A DNA stretch of 64,000 nt from NCBI GenBank assembly GCA_037783415.1, contig JAZGTN010000026.1:1881001-1945000 (forward strand). Direction: 5' to 3'. Source of the stretch: Leptasterias polaris. Lineage: Eukaryota > Echinodermata > Asteroidea > Forcipulatida > Asteriidae. Positions 13,015 to 58,989 of this stretch are shown piece after piece. Both the position numbers and the translations under genes were made by a program. Below the pieces are notes generated by a model, which made no database searches, was not told the DNA's origin, and worked only from the letters and a program-made list of their open reading frames with translations. Position 1 is the first letter of the stretch; each line of letters starts with the position of its first letter.

Positions 13015-13046
13015 TAGAGTTTGTTTTACAAACTCTAAATCTCTAG
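13015..13046 (+). mobile_element. Helitron-like 3' terminus, copy 5
   Basis: Same hairpin and CTAG. The next base starts the 3' end of an antisense L2/CR1-like LINE, so the original flank is hidden and this copy does not test the boundary independently. Confidence 0.5.
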
Positions 13047-14003
13047 TATTATAATTAAATCTATGTTTAAAACAAATAGGTTTTTACTTTAAATTTAAAG
13101 CCATCTAATGATTGAGACTTTCTAATGTCCACAGGTAGCTTATTCCATAATCTAGGAGCTGCACAAAGAAATGATCGATCACCTAAGGTTACTTTTGTTC
13201 TAATTTGGGGGATCTTCAATGCCAATGTGTCTTGTGTACTACGAAGATTATGACCATGGGTTTGAGATTTAAACTCCAATAATTCAGTAATATAACTAGG
13301 AGCTTGACCATTAAGCGCTTTATAAACTATCATTAACATCTTAAATTCAATTCTTTGACGTATAGGCAACCAATGTAATTCTCTTAACAGTGGTGTTACA
13401 TGAGCAAATTTAGGGAGATTACAAATCAATCTTGCACATGTATTTTGAACCCGTTGCAACTTTGCTATCTGTAAGTTTGGTAATCCATACAATAGACTAT
13501 TACAATAGTCTAATTTACTCGTAATGCATGCGTGGACGACAGTTTTCATGCTATCTTGATCAAAGTATTTACGAATGCGCCTCAGATTATAAATCATGTA
13601 ATATGCTGATTTACATACACTAATAATTTGTGATTCCATGTTCAACTGAGTATCAAATAACACTCCTAAGTTTCTTACGTTATGGGATGGTATTATAGCA
13701 GTGTCACCTACTGATATACCGTTTGACTTGAACTTTAGATACCTGACGTGTAGTGCCAATAACTAACAGTTCCGTTTTCCTATCATTCAACATCAGTTTG
13801 TTTTGTAACATCCAGGTTCTAATGTACTCAATGCATTTTTCTAATACACTGATACAGTATTCTTCATTTGGTGTGTTAGGACAGAATGACAAATATACTT
13901 GTGTGTCATCTGCGTAGCAATGACAAGTAATAATAGGGAACTTCTTTTCAATATTTGTGAGGAGTCTGCTTGTGTACATTGTAAACAATAGGGGGCCTAA
14001 ACG
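13047..14003 (-). pseudogene. 5'-truncated L2/CR1-like LINE, RT C-terminal half
   Basis: On the minus strand two overlapping frames (13704-13988 and 13067-13759) encode the catalytic end of a reverse transcriptase and its C-terminal extension. Visible motifs are LGPLLFTMYTS, CYADDTQVYLSF, NVRNLGVLFDTQLNM, SKLDYCNSLLYGLP and LHWLPIRQRIEFKML. The latter motifs are typical of L2/CR1-clade LINEs. A frame change near 13740 and the 5' truncation near 14003 make it inactive. The 3' end abuts the Helitron-like terminus at 13046, and there is no poly(A) tail. Confidence 0.85.
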
Positions 14004-14146
14004 TCAGTACATGTTCGTCGTGTGTCCCCCCCCCCCCCCCCCAAGAAAAATAATAATAATGACCGCAAACTAGTATTAGAAATGTTGTCTTTTGTTTTAA
14101 ATATTATAATAATATATCAATCATGTGGCGTTTTTATATGAGAGTT

Positions 14147-14304
14147 TAGGCCTGGAAATCACGGAGGCCACGGAGGTCACGACCCATGTTGCCTTGGCTT
14201 TGCTGTCCCTTCAAAAGATTAACAGAGACTGAACTTTTTTCAAGGGAAGTGCTCTTGCAAAATGAAAATGGCCTTGCCCTCTCAAAGTTGAAATTCCAGG
14301 CCTA
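14147..14304. mobile_element. 158-bp MITE with 6-bp target duplication AGAGTT
   Basis: The element opens TAGGCCTGGAAAT and closes with its imperfect complement AATTCCAGGCCTA. AGAGTT flanks both sides (14141-14146 and 14305-14310). The inner text CCTTGCCCTCTCAAAG recurs in fragments near 28993 and 37525, so this is a dispersed family. It is non-coding. Confidence 0.7.
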
Positions 14305-14828
14305 AGAGTTGATAAGAGTTTATAGGTTACTATACCATTAGGGACTAAATAACCTTTGAAGATTCAATACAATTTTATTATTGATCACAGTTTAAACAAA
14401 GCTCGCAATAACGGTTTTTGCTGGATTGATTTTGCGCTCCTTCCATTCTTTGAATTAAGTCAATTTGGGCTGCTTGATGCACTTTGTCCCTTTACACTAT
14501 TTTTTGTTTCCTAAATAAAGTTTGTTGTATGTTTGTTTTGTTTGTTTATCATTTTTTGCGACCGCCTTGGTTTGACAATGTGGGGACGGCTCTTTCCGAT
14601 CAGTCACCCCACCCCGTGACTAGACTTGTGGACAAGTCGTTAAATGTCTGGGCGCGGTGATAGCGGAACGGCTTTCTCGCAATATCCCGCGAGAGGGCTG
14701 CTCTGTGCGAGATTACTCTGTGCGAGATTTGCAATTATGTTTAAAAGAATGCATACAATATAAGGCTTACATCTTAGAGAAAACATATGCCCTATCGTGT
14801 ATAATAATAACACGGTGTTAAAACTAAC

Positions 14829-15039
14829 CTGTAAGTGTTTCCCCTGGACTGTATGTGTCACCGTCGGCGACTAGTAGGTACGGGCTGGTTTCGCTCGGCT
14901 GTGGGGCGGTGTCAGGATGCTGTGGCATCAGCGTAACACAAGCCTCGATCGGTGCTCCATCCGGGCGACTAGTCCCTTCTTGTGGTACCGTTACAATGAG
15001 CAAAAGCATGATGGGGTAAATCTTCACAAGGCACTCCAT
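14829..15039 (-). CDS. First coding exon of a Reeler-domain protein
   Basis: The ATG at 15039 opens a frame with a hydrophobic signal peptide (MECLVKIYPIMLLLIVTV) followed by the start of a Reeler domain: GAPIEACVTLMPQH, then TSPYLL and DTYSPGET. These match the Reeler pattern GAP..AC..M.P.H...TSPSPY...V....YSPG. A good donor, AG|GTTAGT, closes the exon at 14829 in phase 1. Reeler domains occur at the N terminus of reelin, of ferric-chelate-reductase-like membrane proteins and of secreted insect defence-type proteins, so the final product cannot be decided. The next exons should lie at lower coordinates, but 1-14 kb is repeats. They are either outside the window or lost. Confidence 0.7.
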
Positions 15040-17761
15040 GTTTGTGTTCAGATAAAAGACCAAAACTTGATAAGAGTGTTCAATGACTGGGGCAGCAGAA
15101 ATCAACGGAACACCCCAATTATAATACCAGTCTGTCACAAGACCATCCGTTATCAAAATCACATTGAGACACATTCTTTGTAGCTGCCGACATGGTCCAA
15201 TGCTTCCACCTATTTATCTAACATGTAATCACAAACCTATGTTAAATAAGTAATGGGATTTCTCCGAGCAAGTTCAAAGATTAGTAAGGGTGGCCTTGAC
15301 TGAGTTTCCCTTAAAAACCACCAAAATACTTTTTGCGAACCAAGGGTATTTTATGCACTGCTGGTTTCATGAAGCTCAATACGGTTGCTCGGGGAATTTG
15401 GGGGGGGGGGGGGGGGGGGGGGGGGGGTGGGGGGCGGAAGGGGTAGCCCCACCAGCGCGCCACCTACGTGGAAAATAATCTCATTCGACCATCGCGACGT
15501 GGACTGGTTGAAGCTCCCCACAAACTCTCCGCTGCGCGTGCCGTTGAGACTGCCTGGACGAGTCCATTTTATCAGAGGTTATTGTTATCTTCAAATGTTG
15601 TAAATTCACAAAATCTTTACACCAGAAAACATTTGTATTTTTTGTTTTGCCTTGCCAACTGCTTCAGTAAATTAACTATTTAATAAACAACATATATTTA
15701 ACCTAAACGACATGTATAACATTATCTGTTTTAGATGTGTATGTTGCCTCAGAATTACAATTACCTGCGGCAAATGTTCCCGTCCGTCAACAGAGATCGT
15801 TTGAACGCAAAATAAACTTTTACAAATCGTCAAATATCTAGAGGATGTACCGAGGGATTTTGATTCAACTTTCAGGAATGAAAGATCTATTCCTAAATAT
15901 TACGTTAATGGAAAAAAATCAGAGGATGAACGATAATTTTTTTCACATTATGTCGATATTTGTAGCCATTTTAGGGGAGACCATTTGTAACGAAATTCCC
16001 ACCTGGACCCATTCATACACGTTAGCCGCTGCAATAAACCAATGGAAAATTTTCGATAATATTTTTACGTACTTTATTTAAAATTAAGCATCTCAACAAT
16101 TGAAAATACTCTTACGATATACACTGTTATGTTTTCAGTGCTGATAAAGAGAGAATTTTAACGGTATACATGGATTTCTTTTTGTTTTTTAATGGTCATT
16201 ACCTATTTTTAAAATGGAGTGTACCCAAACAGCGATCGCAAATGATTGCGCAACACCCCTTCCGCCCCCCCCCCCCCCCCCCCCCCCCCCTGCACAAGCC
16301 CTATAAATTGTGGATGCACGCCGGAGAAAATACCGGGCAAATTTAAGCCACGTTTGATGATGTTTCTAATACAAAGGGCCACAGCAAGTTTAATATATTT
16401 GCTGTATTAAAAACTAAAAGATCGGAATAAAATTTCTCTTCCAAAAACCAATGATGATTTGAAGCGCGAAATAAAAAAAATAAGCGAAAAAAAAGAAGAG
16501 TTATAACTATTTTTGTAATAAAAAAAAAGAAACAAGGAAAAAGACAAAAATGAAGATTTTCCTAAATTTTCCGCTGCTGTTAAAAAAAAAAATTAAATAA
16601 ACTAATTATAGGGACACAAAAAAGCAATAAACACGTCAGAGCTCGGCCATCAGGCAAATTGATCTATATATCTAAACCTTCGTGCCAACAGTCAATGTCT
16701 GAATAAATAATGACATTTTACCAAATCCACGATTGTTTCGGATCGAGAGAAAACCTAATTAAACTGAAAGATTGAATGTTGTCCTTCGTGGTATTGTATC
16801 TACCAAGGTGCATGGCCCGATTCACGCAGAAATTATTTTAACAAGTAGTTTTCTCTAAAAGAATTTTTACAAATAATGCTGTTTCAAAACGAAAATCAGA
16901 CAACTTTCACATAGGCCTATTATGCAATGGATAATGCACAAAATACACGTTAACGTCATGCACAATGTTTGTACATGGCTAGTAGGTGTGAGATTCTGTC
17001 TTTTCGGGATCCCAACAATTATTCATTTTTCATTTTTACCACTTTTAGAAGCTCACAATTCTCCAATCTATACAAATTTTAATTTACATCTATGTTTGGG
17101 TCAAATCAGCTAAAACATGGACCTTGCATCTAAACAGGGTTAATTTCATTAAGAAAAATCGATGTCTTTTTCCGAAGCTGTTGCTTAAATTTACTGAAGG
17201 GTTAGTCAAGTCTACGGATAAAGTGTTATCAAAGTTCCAACTGGCTTTGAGTTCAGACTGGATTGAACCGCATTCTTCCTTCTGACTTTGAAGGTCATGG
17301 TAAATACGACAATGCTGCGTGTGCCGGGGAAAGAAAGTGGAATTCCCCTTTGCAAATTGTATCAATAGTTTCGTTTTGTGTCCGACCTATTGTTATGGTA
17401 AGCGTTTTGCAGGAAAGCGATGGGAATAAAAAAAACTGTCGTAAAAGGTACCTAGCAAGGTCAAAACTGCAAATAAATCCAAACGACAAAGAAAACAAGT
17501 TCACAAAAACATTGCTTTATCGGTAATAGTTTCTAAGGAAACAAATCGGGCCTATTTAAGACCCGATGTATAATATATAAAATAATAATAATAAAAGCCG
17601 CCCCTTTTACCACGCTAATCTATAATCTTTTTTTTCATTGATTAATTTTATTTTGTAGTTAATGATAACTGTTTTAAATGCCATAGCAGTTTTAGACTTG
17701 ATTTCAAGTCTGAGATCGCGGTTATTTCTCTGCATCAGCCACACAAAATTTCCCCCGCAGA
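15040..17761. other. Intergenic; G and C homopolymer tracts
   Basis: Presumed upstream region of the Reeler exon. It holds a run of 28 G at 15400-15427 and a run of 26 C at 16265-16290, plus A-rich stretches near 16470-16600. ORFs through the G tract are poly-glycine artefacts. No gene was recognised. Confidence 0.5.
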
Positions 17762-20345
17762 ATGGCTATCACGCGGTCTCAGCTCGCAATCTCAGACTCT
17801 GGTGTCTTGGGATATGTAAATAAATCTACTAAAGTTACACACCCCGCTATCACAGAACTATCATTGAAGCAAAAGAAGCTATTTCAAACCATTCAAGCGA
17901 CACAAAATAAAGATAAAAGAAACGCACTGAGGAAAGAAAGAAATAGCGTTCTCACCAAACTTCATAACACAATGAAAGAGATAAAGGAGCAAGAACTGAT
18001 AAGAAAAGCTGAAGACATTGAAAACCAGAAAAATGAGTCTACAAAATATTTCAAGGCCATCAGAAATATACAGCAGATGAAACCCAATCGGATACAGGTT
18101 GCTGACGAAAACGGTAATGCGGTCATCGATGCAGATGGTCAAGAAGAGATCATCAGAAACTGGTTTCAAAGCAAGTTAGATTTGAATGATGAAGCTATAA
18201 TTGAAGAATTTCCACCACAAACAATGAGCAAACCATTCACCAAAGTAGAAGTTGTGAAAGCCATTAAATCATAAAAAAATGGCAAGAGTGCTGGAAAAGA
18301 CAACCTCAATGCTGAATTGCTGAAGTATGGACCAGAGATAATTGCTCAAGAAGTCGCTCTTACTCTGAATGATAATAGCAAGCACAGGTATCTACCCAAA
18401 TGACATCGAAGAAGGCATTCTCATCCCCCTTCCCAAGCCAGGCAAACCAAAGGGACCCCCCGAAAACATAGACCAATTGTCTTACTGACAATAATCCGCA
18501 AAATATTGGCCATATGTTTGACGAGAAGAATTGCTGACAGACTAAATTAATGACCATATACCGGCTTCCCAAGCCGCTTATCGACACGGTAGAAGCACTA
18601 CAGAACAAGTCTTCTCTTTAAAGATCCAGAAAAGGCCATCACAGCTGATAACTACGAACTTCACCTTTTGCTTCTTGACATGTCAAAGGCATTTGACTCC
18701 GTGAAGAGAGTAGTTCTTTTTAAAGACCTTAAAGAAATGCTAGAGCAGGATGAACTTCATCTTTTGGCAATCATACTCAGAGAAGTCCGCTTACAAGTTA
18801 GAGTGGGTACAATCTTAGGTAAGCCCTTCAAAACCAACATTGGCGTACCTCAAGGAGACTGCCTGAGTCCCATTCTCTTTACAATCTACCTTGCGAAAGC
18901 ACTGAGACAACTAAATGTACAAACACCAGCGGCACCACCGAATCTCCAAGATCATAACTACTCTGCCAATCTACTGCAGTCTCAGTCCCAGGCCCTACCT
19001 GCGGAACTTGAAAACCACAACTATGCCATTTGTCCACCATCATACTTTGAGATTGGGCTACAATATGCTGATGACATCACATGGGCAAGTAACAATGCTC
19101 ACCCACTTAGGGAAATAGAACGGAGGGCACCTGAGGTACTTAAAGAGCGAAACCTGAAGGTAAACAACGCTAAGACAGAAAAACATCACATCAGCAGAAA
19201 CGGAATTAACACCAGCTGGAAAAAGTGTAAATACTTAGGCTCCCTACTGGACACTGAGGAAGACATCACCAGAAGAAAAGTACTTTCGATGGTATCCTTC
19301 AATAAATTTCGAAGTGTTTTCAACAGCAAGTCGATCTCCCATGCAACGAAACTCAAAACATTCCGTGCATTCATAGCATCCATATTTCTATACAACAGTG
19401 AATTATGGACACTAACCAAGTCACTAGAACAGAAAATCGACGCCTTTCACAGGAGGCTCATGCGTTCAATCCTCGGCCTTCAGTGGCCCAAAAAGGTGTC
19501 AAACAAGGTGCTCTATGAAAACACCAACGAGAAACCTTGGAGTGTCATAATCGCAAAAAGACGCCTGAGATGGACAGGCCATCTCCTGAGACTACCTGAT
19601 GAAACACCAGCCAAGCAAGCGCTTATGGAGTGTATACGTCATCACAAGCTGCCAAGGGGCAACATGGCTGAAAAGAATAAATGAAGACCTGAAAGCCACG
19701 GACATAAACATCAAGAACCGAAATACCTGGCACTTGGCAGCTGATAGAGTGCAGTGGAGGAAACTTACAGAGTGCGCAATGTCAGATGCACTTGACGAAA
19801 GCGCTTAGATGATGTAAATTGTCAGACGCTGAGCCTTTTCTATGCAGTCTATGGTTATGAGGCGTCAGCGTCCTCTTTAAAATGCGTCGCGCGTTAATTC
19901 TACGCAGGTGCGATCATCGCGCGTCTGCGTTTAAACTTGCCTTTAGTGATTGCACGTACTCAGGCGTGAATTTACAAAAGGGTTTCCTAAAAAGTTCTGA
20001 TCAAATAAGCATCCTTGTCCCAGAGTTTTCAGTTTGTTTCAACAAAAATTAACACCTGATGTGTGTGTTATTTATGAAAGCTAAAACTAATTTTGTACAA
20101 ATTGTAATGAGTATTCTTGTTGTTCAGATTTTTCATAGATCTAATTTAAAAACAATTGATTACAATTGATTACTGTTTATTTGTTCGTTATTGTATGCCT
20201 ATGTGGTTTTAGGGTTTTCTGTATTTTTTTGTAATTTTTGTAATTGTTAATATTTTTAGACTCGCAAGCCGAAGTGAATTTCACTGTATATGTATTTATA
20301 TGTGTGACAATAAACAATTGAATTGAATTGAATTGAATTGAATTT
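17762..20345 (+). pseudogene. Degenerate LINE with RT and 3' UTR
   Basis: 17762-18274 encodes the basic linker before the RT. The stretch to 18667 keeps RT-like text (IPLPKPGKPKGP) but is broken by stops and frame changes. 18668-19684 encodes the core: LLDMSKAFDSVKR, IGVPQGDCLSPILF and LQYADDITWAS, then the C-terminal part (KCKYLGSLLD, RRLRWTGHLLRLPDE). A frame change near 19660 leads to the end WHLAADRVQWRKL (stop about 19808). A ~540-bp 3' UTR ends in AATAAAC and an (AATTG)n tail near 20345. The upstream endonuclease is absent, so it is 5' truncated. The clade was not assigned. Confidence 0.85.
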
Positions 20346-22274
20346 CAGAGAAAAATATGTTTTTCGCTTGACGTGTTTTCTCGTTCCGATACGCGCGAGA
20401 CTTGCAGTATATAGAGATCAGTGCTTGCGACACCGCAGTTGATACATTTTGTCAATAGAGGGCGCTACCATTTTTTTTCGTCGGATTGGTGTATGGATCT
20501 GATTACTTTCAGATTATTGACCCAGGACCAACGAGAAATTTTAACGAGGAATTTCAGAGTGTGCATACAAAATTTAATACAAAAAATTAGTTTCAAAACT
20601 TCCATTATACATGGTACAGACATGGCATAGAACAACTTATTCATTTTGATATACAAGAGCAACATTACTTGAAAGAAAGCAGCCTAGTCCTCAGATATAC
20701 ATAGTTCCAAAACTAAACAAGTTAAACATGTTAAAACACCTTAATAAACCAATATAGAGTTTTCACAGAAATATACAAAAGTCTTAATTGTAAAACAGGC
20801 ATCATAATACTTAATTCTATATTGCATAACTAATTTTATACGTGCAGCTGAATGTGTCGACGATTGCATAAAATGAATTTAACTAATTATGACTGAAAGT
20901 CAACTTTAATTTGATACACTACTGAGTATAAAAGCTCTTTCGCAGTCATTTCGAGAAATGAGCAACAATTGTGGATATAAAAGCAAGTGTAAATAACATT
21001 TTATTTTCCAACATCAGCTTTTTACAAGTGTTGTCCTTGGAACTTACAAAATATAAAGATAAAAATGCAACACTTGACAACTCAAATGTGTGTAAAAAGT
21101 AATTAAAAAAAGAAAACAAAACAGCAAGCTGAATATAAAAACACCCTTGGCAGTACGGGGTCCCGCTATTGTTGTGCTATGTGGAGTAGCAAAAAACAAA
21201 ACAAAAAAACATTGTTCTATTGGTGACTGCTCTATTTTTTTATACCCCTATGTTCCGACAACCATATGTTCCGACAACCCCTCATAATTTGCACGTTACG
21301 GAGGGTTATAGTTGGATCAAGAAAATATATTAGGAGTGTAAGAACATTGGGGTGTTGGAACACAGGCGTGTACATGTAACTGCTCTATTAGTGTAAAAGA
21401 CCCCGTAATCGGAGTGTGTAATAAGCCGATACACAGTAGGTATGGTTGATTATATGGTATGATTTGATGTTTTTTACTTTTCGTCTTTCTTTCCTTATAA
21501 CCCTTGTTTTTGTATTAGTGCATTACAACCTATCAGTTACCATGCTGTACAATTTTTCACCTTTTACTTACCAATAATAATAATTATAATTGCAGATATA
21601 AACAAATAAAGATAAACAAAGATATATTTTACTTAAGAACCTTCGGTTGATTTCATCAGCTGTTTTTGATAACATATATTATTCATTTCAATAAAACCAA
21701 TTTGACAATTTCATCACAAAAGGTTGTCATTCTTTTAGGAAAACCAGAGACAACAGCAACAAACTTTTTAGGTTTTTTTCTGAGGGGGCTTGTGAACTGT
21801 CATTTATCGCTAATTTCACTTTGCAAAATCTTCAGGCACAATAATATTTTGTCTTGCACATGTGAACACTGTATCGAATCGTGGATTGAAAGTGTATGCA
21901 AATGAAATTCTGTGCAAAAATGGAGATCATTTCCTCAGTCTTGTTGTGAAGATGAAGTTCACTTAATTTACACAATGTTACACATAGGTTTACAGACTCT
22001 CTCAACATCCTTTCAACTAAGTATCTAAAGGTTTAGTCACAAACAAGGGCAAAGTTTCTTTTCTGTGTAATGGCAATTTCACAACTTTCAAATGAAAACT
22101 GAAGGTCCAGGGAGTTTTAAGAAAAACCCTGACAAATCACAAGCCTGATCAAATAAAGAAAAAAAAAATAATTAAATTAAAAAAATAGGGCCTCATCAAT
22201 TCATTTCTGTCCCCATTACAAATCATGTTTTGTACCTTTAGGTATTGGAATTAACGTTGCTGCTTGGGCGCAAT
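20346..22274. other. Probable 3' UTR and flank of the adhesion GPCR
   Basis: AT-rich and non-coding. It lies directly downstream (minus strand) of the receptor stop codon. No repeats or ORFs of note beyond A-rich runs near 22155-22190. The transcript end inside it is not fixed. Confidence 0.4.
21000..21005 (-). promoter_or_regulatory. Candidate poly(A) signal of the adhesion GPCR
   Basis: AATAAA read on the minus strand, about 1.27 kb after the stop codon. It was chosen only because no canonical signal was seen closer. A closer variant signal is quite possible. Confidence 0.3.
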
Positions 22275-56228
<33,954 letters not shown>

Positions 56229-56349
56229 CTAAAGGATTGAAGGCATACATTTACAGTCAGTCTATAAATTTATACATATGGATATATTTAGGCATTTTAA
56301 GTTTCTTCCAATAAATAAAAAAAACTTCAAACATTACTTGTTGTATTAC

Positions 56350-56458
56350 ATCACAGTTTGCTCCTGTGAGTCTGTACACAATAAGCACTTTCACTGTGGT
56401 CTTATGTGCCATCTTGTTCAAGGGGAAGATTTTGATTACTGTGAACACTCGTTGACAT
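56350..56458 (-). pseudogene. Decayed EGF exon upstream of EGF 1
   Basis: After an intact acceptor (ATCTCAG) the minus frame reads DVNECSQ and then a stop. It ends YRLTGANCDV, like EGF 2. The middle cysteines are gone. The 115-codon + ORF over it is coincidental. Confidence 0.65.
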
Positions 56459-56739
56459 CTGAGATTTGGCATGCTTCGCACTCGAACTTCCATAATCCAT
56501 GTCATGGCTTATCTTCAAGATGCGTGCAAGAAGATCGACTGATCTATCTATTCAAAAGAAAAGACGGACATCTTGCCGGTGTCCTAGGAAAATATGTCCC
56601 CCAGAAATGGGCTGAAGGAGGTTGATTCAAAAGAGGGCGCTATCAAACGAAGTTAGTGCACAACAGTACGCCGTATGGGGGACCTGAATATCCAGGGGGA
56701 CAGAGACCTCCTTCCATACTCAGACACAGGCTAACTTTT

Positions 56740-57385
56740 AGGAAACTCTATGAGCTTCTTCTTCCTTTTGAGTGCAGCCTTCTGACACACACACTGGGGT
56801 AAACCCCTTCTCTAGTGAGTGTACTAGGGGTCTTTTACGTGTATGGATGGTACACACGGCTACAGCTTACAGCTTTATGTCCCATCTGAAGGACGAAGCA
56901 ATAATGGTTAAGTTTCTTGCTTAAGGACACAAGTGTCACGACCGGGACTCGAACCCACACTCTGCTGATCAGAAACACCAGAGCTTGAGTTCGTTGCTCT
57001 TAACCAGTAGGAGCAAGTTCGAGTGCGCACCATGGTTAACTAAAGGTTGACTATTTTGACTCAAACCCACGCTGGTCGACCATTGGTTGACTACTGTGGT
57101 CGACCATTTGGAACCAGCCTCGGGACCATGGTTTATTCCGTGGTCCCGATAGCCTTGTTCTATGCTAACATGTGTAAAGTGCAGAAGGGAACCAGTGACA
57201 CTATAGCAAAAATGCGGAAGAAGGCAATAGAAATGTTGAACACCGTGCCACTGGTTGACTAGACTTCCAATAAAGTCGTACATGTGAGTACGTCATTGCG
57301 CGTGCATGTTGCTAGTCAGTGGTCAACTACGGGTCGACTAAAGGTGCGCACTTGAACTTGCTCTAGGCCACGACACAAGCTGGAT
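56740..57385 (-). mobile_element. tRNA-derived SINE split by a MITE
   Basis: Body and B-box (GGGTTCGAGTCCCGGTCGTG in reverse) end at 57010. The A-box end of the head (CTTGTGTCGTGGCCTA) resumes at 57364. The 353 bases between are a later insertion. Confidence 0.75.
57011..57363. mobile_element. 353-bp MITE with TAG target duplication
   Basis: GAGCAAGTTCGAGTGCGCAC opens it and the complement (one mismatch in 21) closes it. TAG is repeated on both sides (57008-57010, 57364-57366). A 3-bp duplication is what PIF/Harbinger elements make. The host SINE gives the empty-site sequence. Confidence 0.85.
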
Positions 57386-57697
57386 AACAGTATAGCGCCA
57401 TCTTTGACACAAACACGAGTAGCCGACATTTAAGCTTGTAAGAAAGTTTCTCTTCGATGTGCGATTATGTAAAACTGAACATCATGCAGCTCTCCTACTA
57501 ATGCTCTCTAGTAACTCGTATGACACTCAGGGTAAGAAGCTTTTTTCACATCATTGTAAAGCCTTACTCCTCAGAAGGGATACAGAGGCTTATTACCTAT
57601 AAAAAGTGGAATATTCTTGCTCTTTATCCCATCAAGTTGTTGTTAAGTGTTATGAATGGTTGATGACCACCAGCAGGATTGCCATGGAGTCCAGCCG

Positions 57698-57835
57698 TCG
57701 ATTTCACCATTGAACTCTTCCTAACTTAGGACTAGTCCTAGGCAATGCTAAGAGATAGGACTAGTCTTAAGTTAGGACAAGTTACTCGTCCTAACTCGAG
57801 ATAGGATTAATCCCAGCGTTTCGTGAAATCGGCTG
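57698..57835. repeat. MITE-like repeat with imperfect ends
   Basis: Starts CGATTTCACCATTG and ends CGTTTCGTGAAATCGGCTGC in inverse sense. Inside, GGACTAGTCCTA and GGACTAGTCTTA repeat. Confidence 0.55.
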
Positions 57836-58007
57836 CTGCCCCCCATTAGCCGTCCAACTCACAAACCATGGCCTAAAATACAGACCCCACCCCCAATGTA
57901 GAGTGCCTGACTGCTGAATTTCAATTGGTAATGATGAAATTAAAAATATGAAGCCTTAGTTAAAACTTAAACGCAAGCGTCTCTGCAGTGTGTTCATGGA
58001 GGTAGAA

Positions 58008-58086
58008 TAGTAGCCCCACTTTTGTGGCCAAGCCAAGGCTAGCTGATCAAGGACTCAGCTAGCGTTGGCCACAGAGGTGGGGCTAG
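58008..58086. mobile_element. 79-bp fold-back element
   Basis: The arms TAGTAGCCCCAC and GTGGGGCTAG, extended by GTGGCCAA/TTGGCCAC, form an almost complete hairpin. TAGAA stands on each side (58003-58007 and 58087-58091). Confidence 0.6.
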
Positions 58087-58089
58087 TAG

Positions 58090-58980
58090 AAATAAGAATA
58101 GGTATGGTAGATACTAGATTACCCCAAAAGACTGATCTTTATGAACATTCATTGGGCGAAAACCTACCATACAAATAGTAAAATACAATGTTACCGTAGT
58201 TAGTGGAAACTAACCAGCATTCATTACCACGTTTTAAAAACTCCAGTGCCATGAGTGCAGTGTAAACTGCCTTAGAAACATTATTTTATAGCAATTGTTC
58301 TTTTCTACTTTTAATACCTTGTCTGCTGACCGACACCTGTAGATTAACCCAATACGTAGTAAAGTTGTAGACCACTGAAGCTCTGCACGAAAATAAATGA
58401 AATACATTCAATTTACCATTTAATTTATCAATCGTTAGTTTTAGTTTACAATTATAACCTTTTACAGGGAACTTGCTGGCAACCGGATCCGACATCGATC
58501 CCCTATCAATATTACTTTTATTATTATTTATTCGGCATCGCGGCATACTTCACAAGACAATAAAAATTCATAACACTTTAACAGTTGAGACAATGATAAA
58601 AATACATGGGAACAAACATCCAACAATAGAGCCAGCAACACTAGTTGCGATAATCGTTACCCCCGACGGTCGGGGAATAATAAGACCTTTAAAGGAACCG
58701 TTAATAACGGCGTTATAACCGGGTGTGGGTAAAAGCCGGAATTGCCTGATCTGCCTGATCTGCCTGATCTGCCGGAACTCGAAATAGAATACACTGTTTT
58801 TCGAAAATGTGCAATAGAGGCAGCCGGAACTGAATATAGATAGTCATAAATATAAGTTGTTATCATAATTACCCACTTCGCTCTGCACAAGATTATCCCC
58901 GGAACTCAAAAACGGTAAAATTTGACTAACTTTGTTGATCGCCTGACGGACAAAACAGTCAGCAGGTACCAGACTAAGCA
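58090..58980. other. No gene seen
   Basis: AT-rich sequence with a three-unit 9-bp repeat (CTGATCTGC) near 58745-58772. I recognise no exon or RNA gene. Confidence 0.4.
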
Positions 58981-58989
58981 ACAGACGCA

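Larger units (their letters stand above)
1..13046. repeat. Local block of duplicated complex repeats
   Basis: The same kilobase-scale units recur with small differences. The marker ATGCAACCAATAGCTCAT appears near 9, 4051, 7325 and 12830, with a variant near 9742. 1-1200 matches about 7316-8350, 1130-1560 matches 8790-9180, and 2326-2480 matches 9205-9345. The block carries no convincing host coding exon. Short ORFs within it are noise apart from the reverse-transcriptase fragment near 2620. The pattern suggests nested transposition plus local duplication. Confidence 0.8.

Noticed and set aside
15290..15683. Overlapping + ORFs with poly-glycine
   Set aside because: Caused by the G homopolymer at 15400-15427. 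No family signature on either side.
17090..17526. ORFs of 69-91 codons on both strands
   Set aside because: They overlap each other in opposite strands, have no recognisable motifs and no splice or signal-peptide context.
56278..56625. 115-codon + ORF
   Set aside because: It overlaps a decayed minus-strand EGF exon and a tRNA-free repeat region, and shows no recognisable domain.
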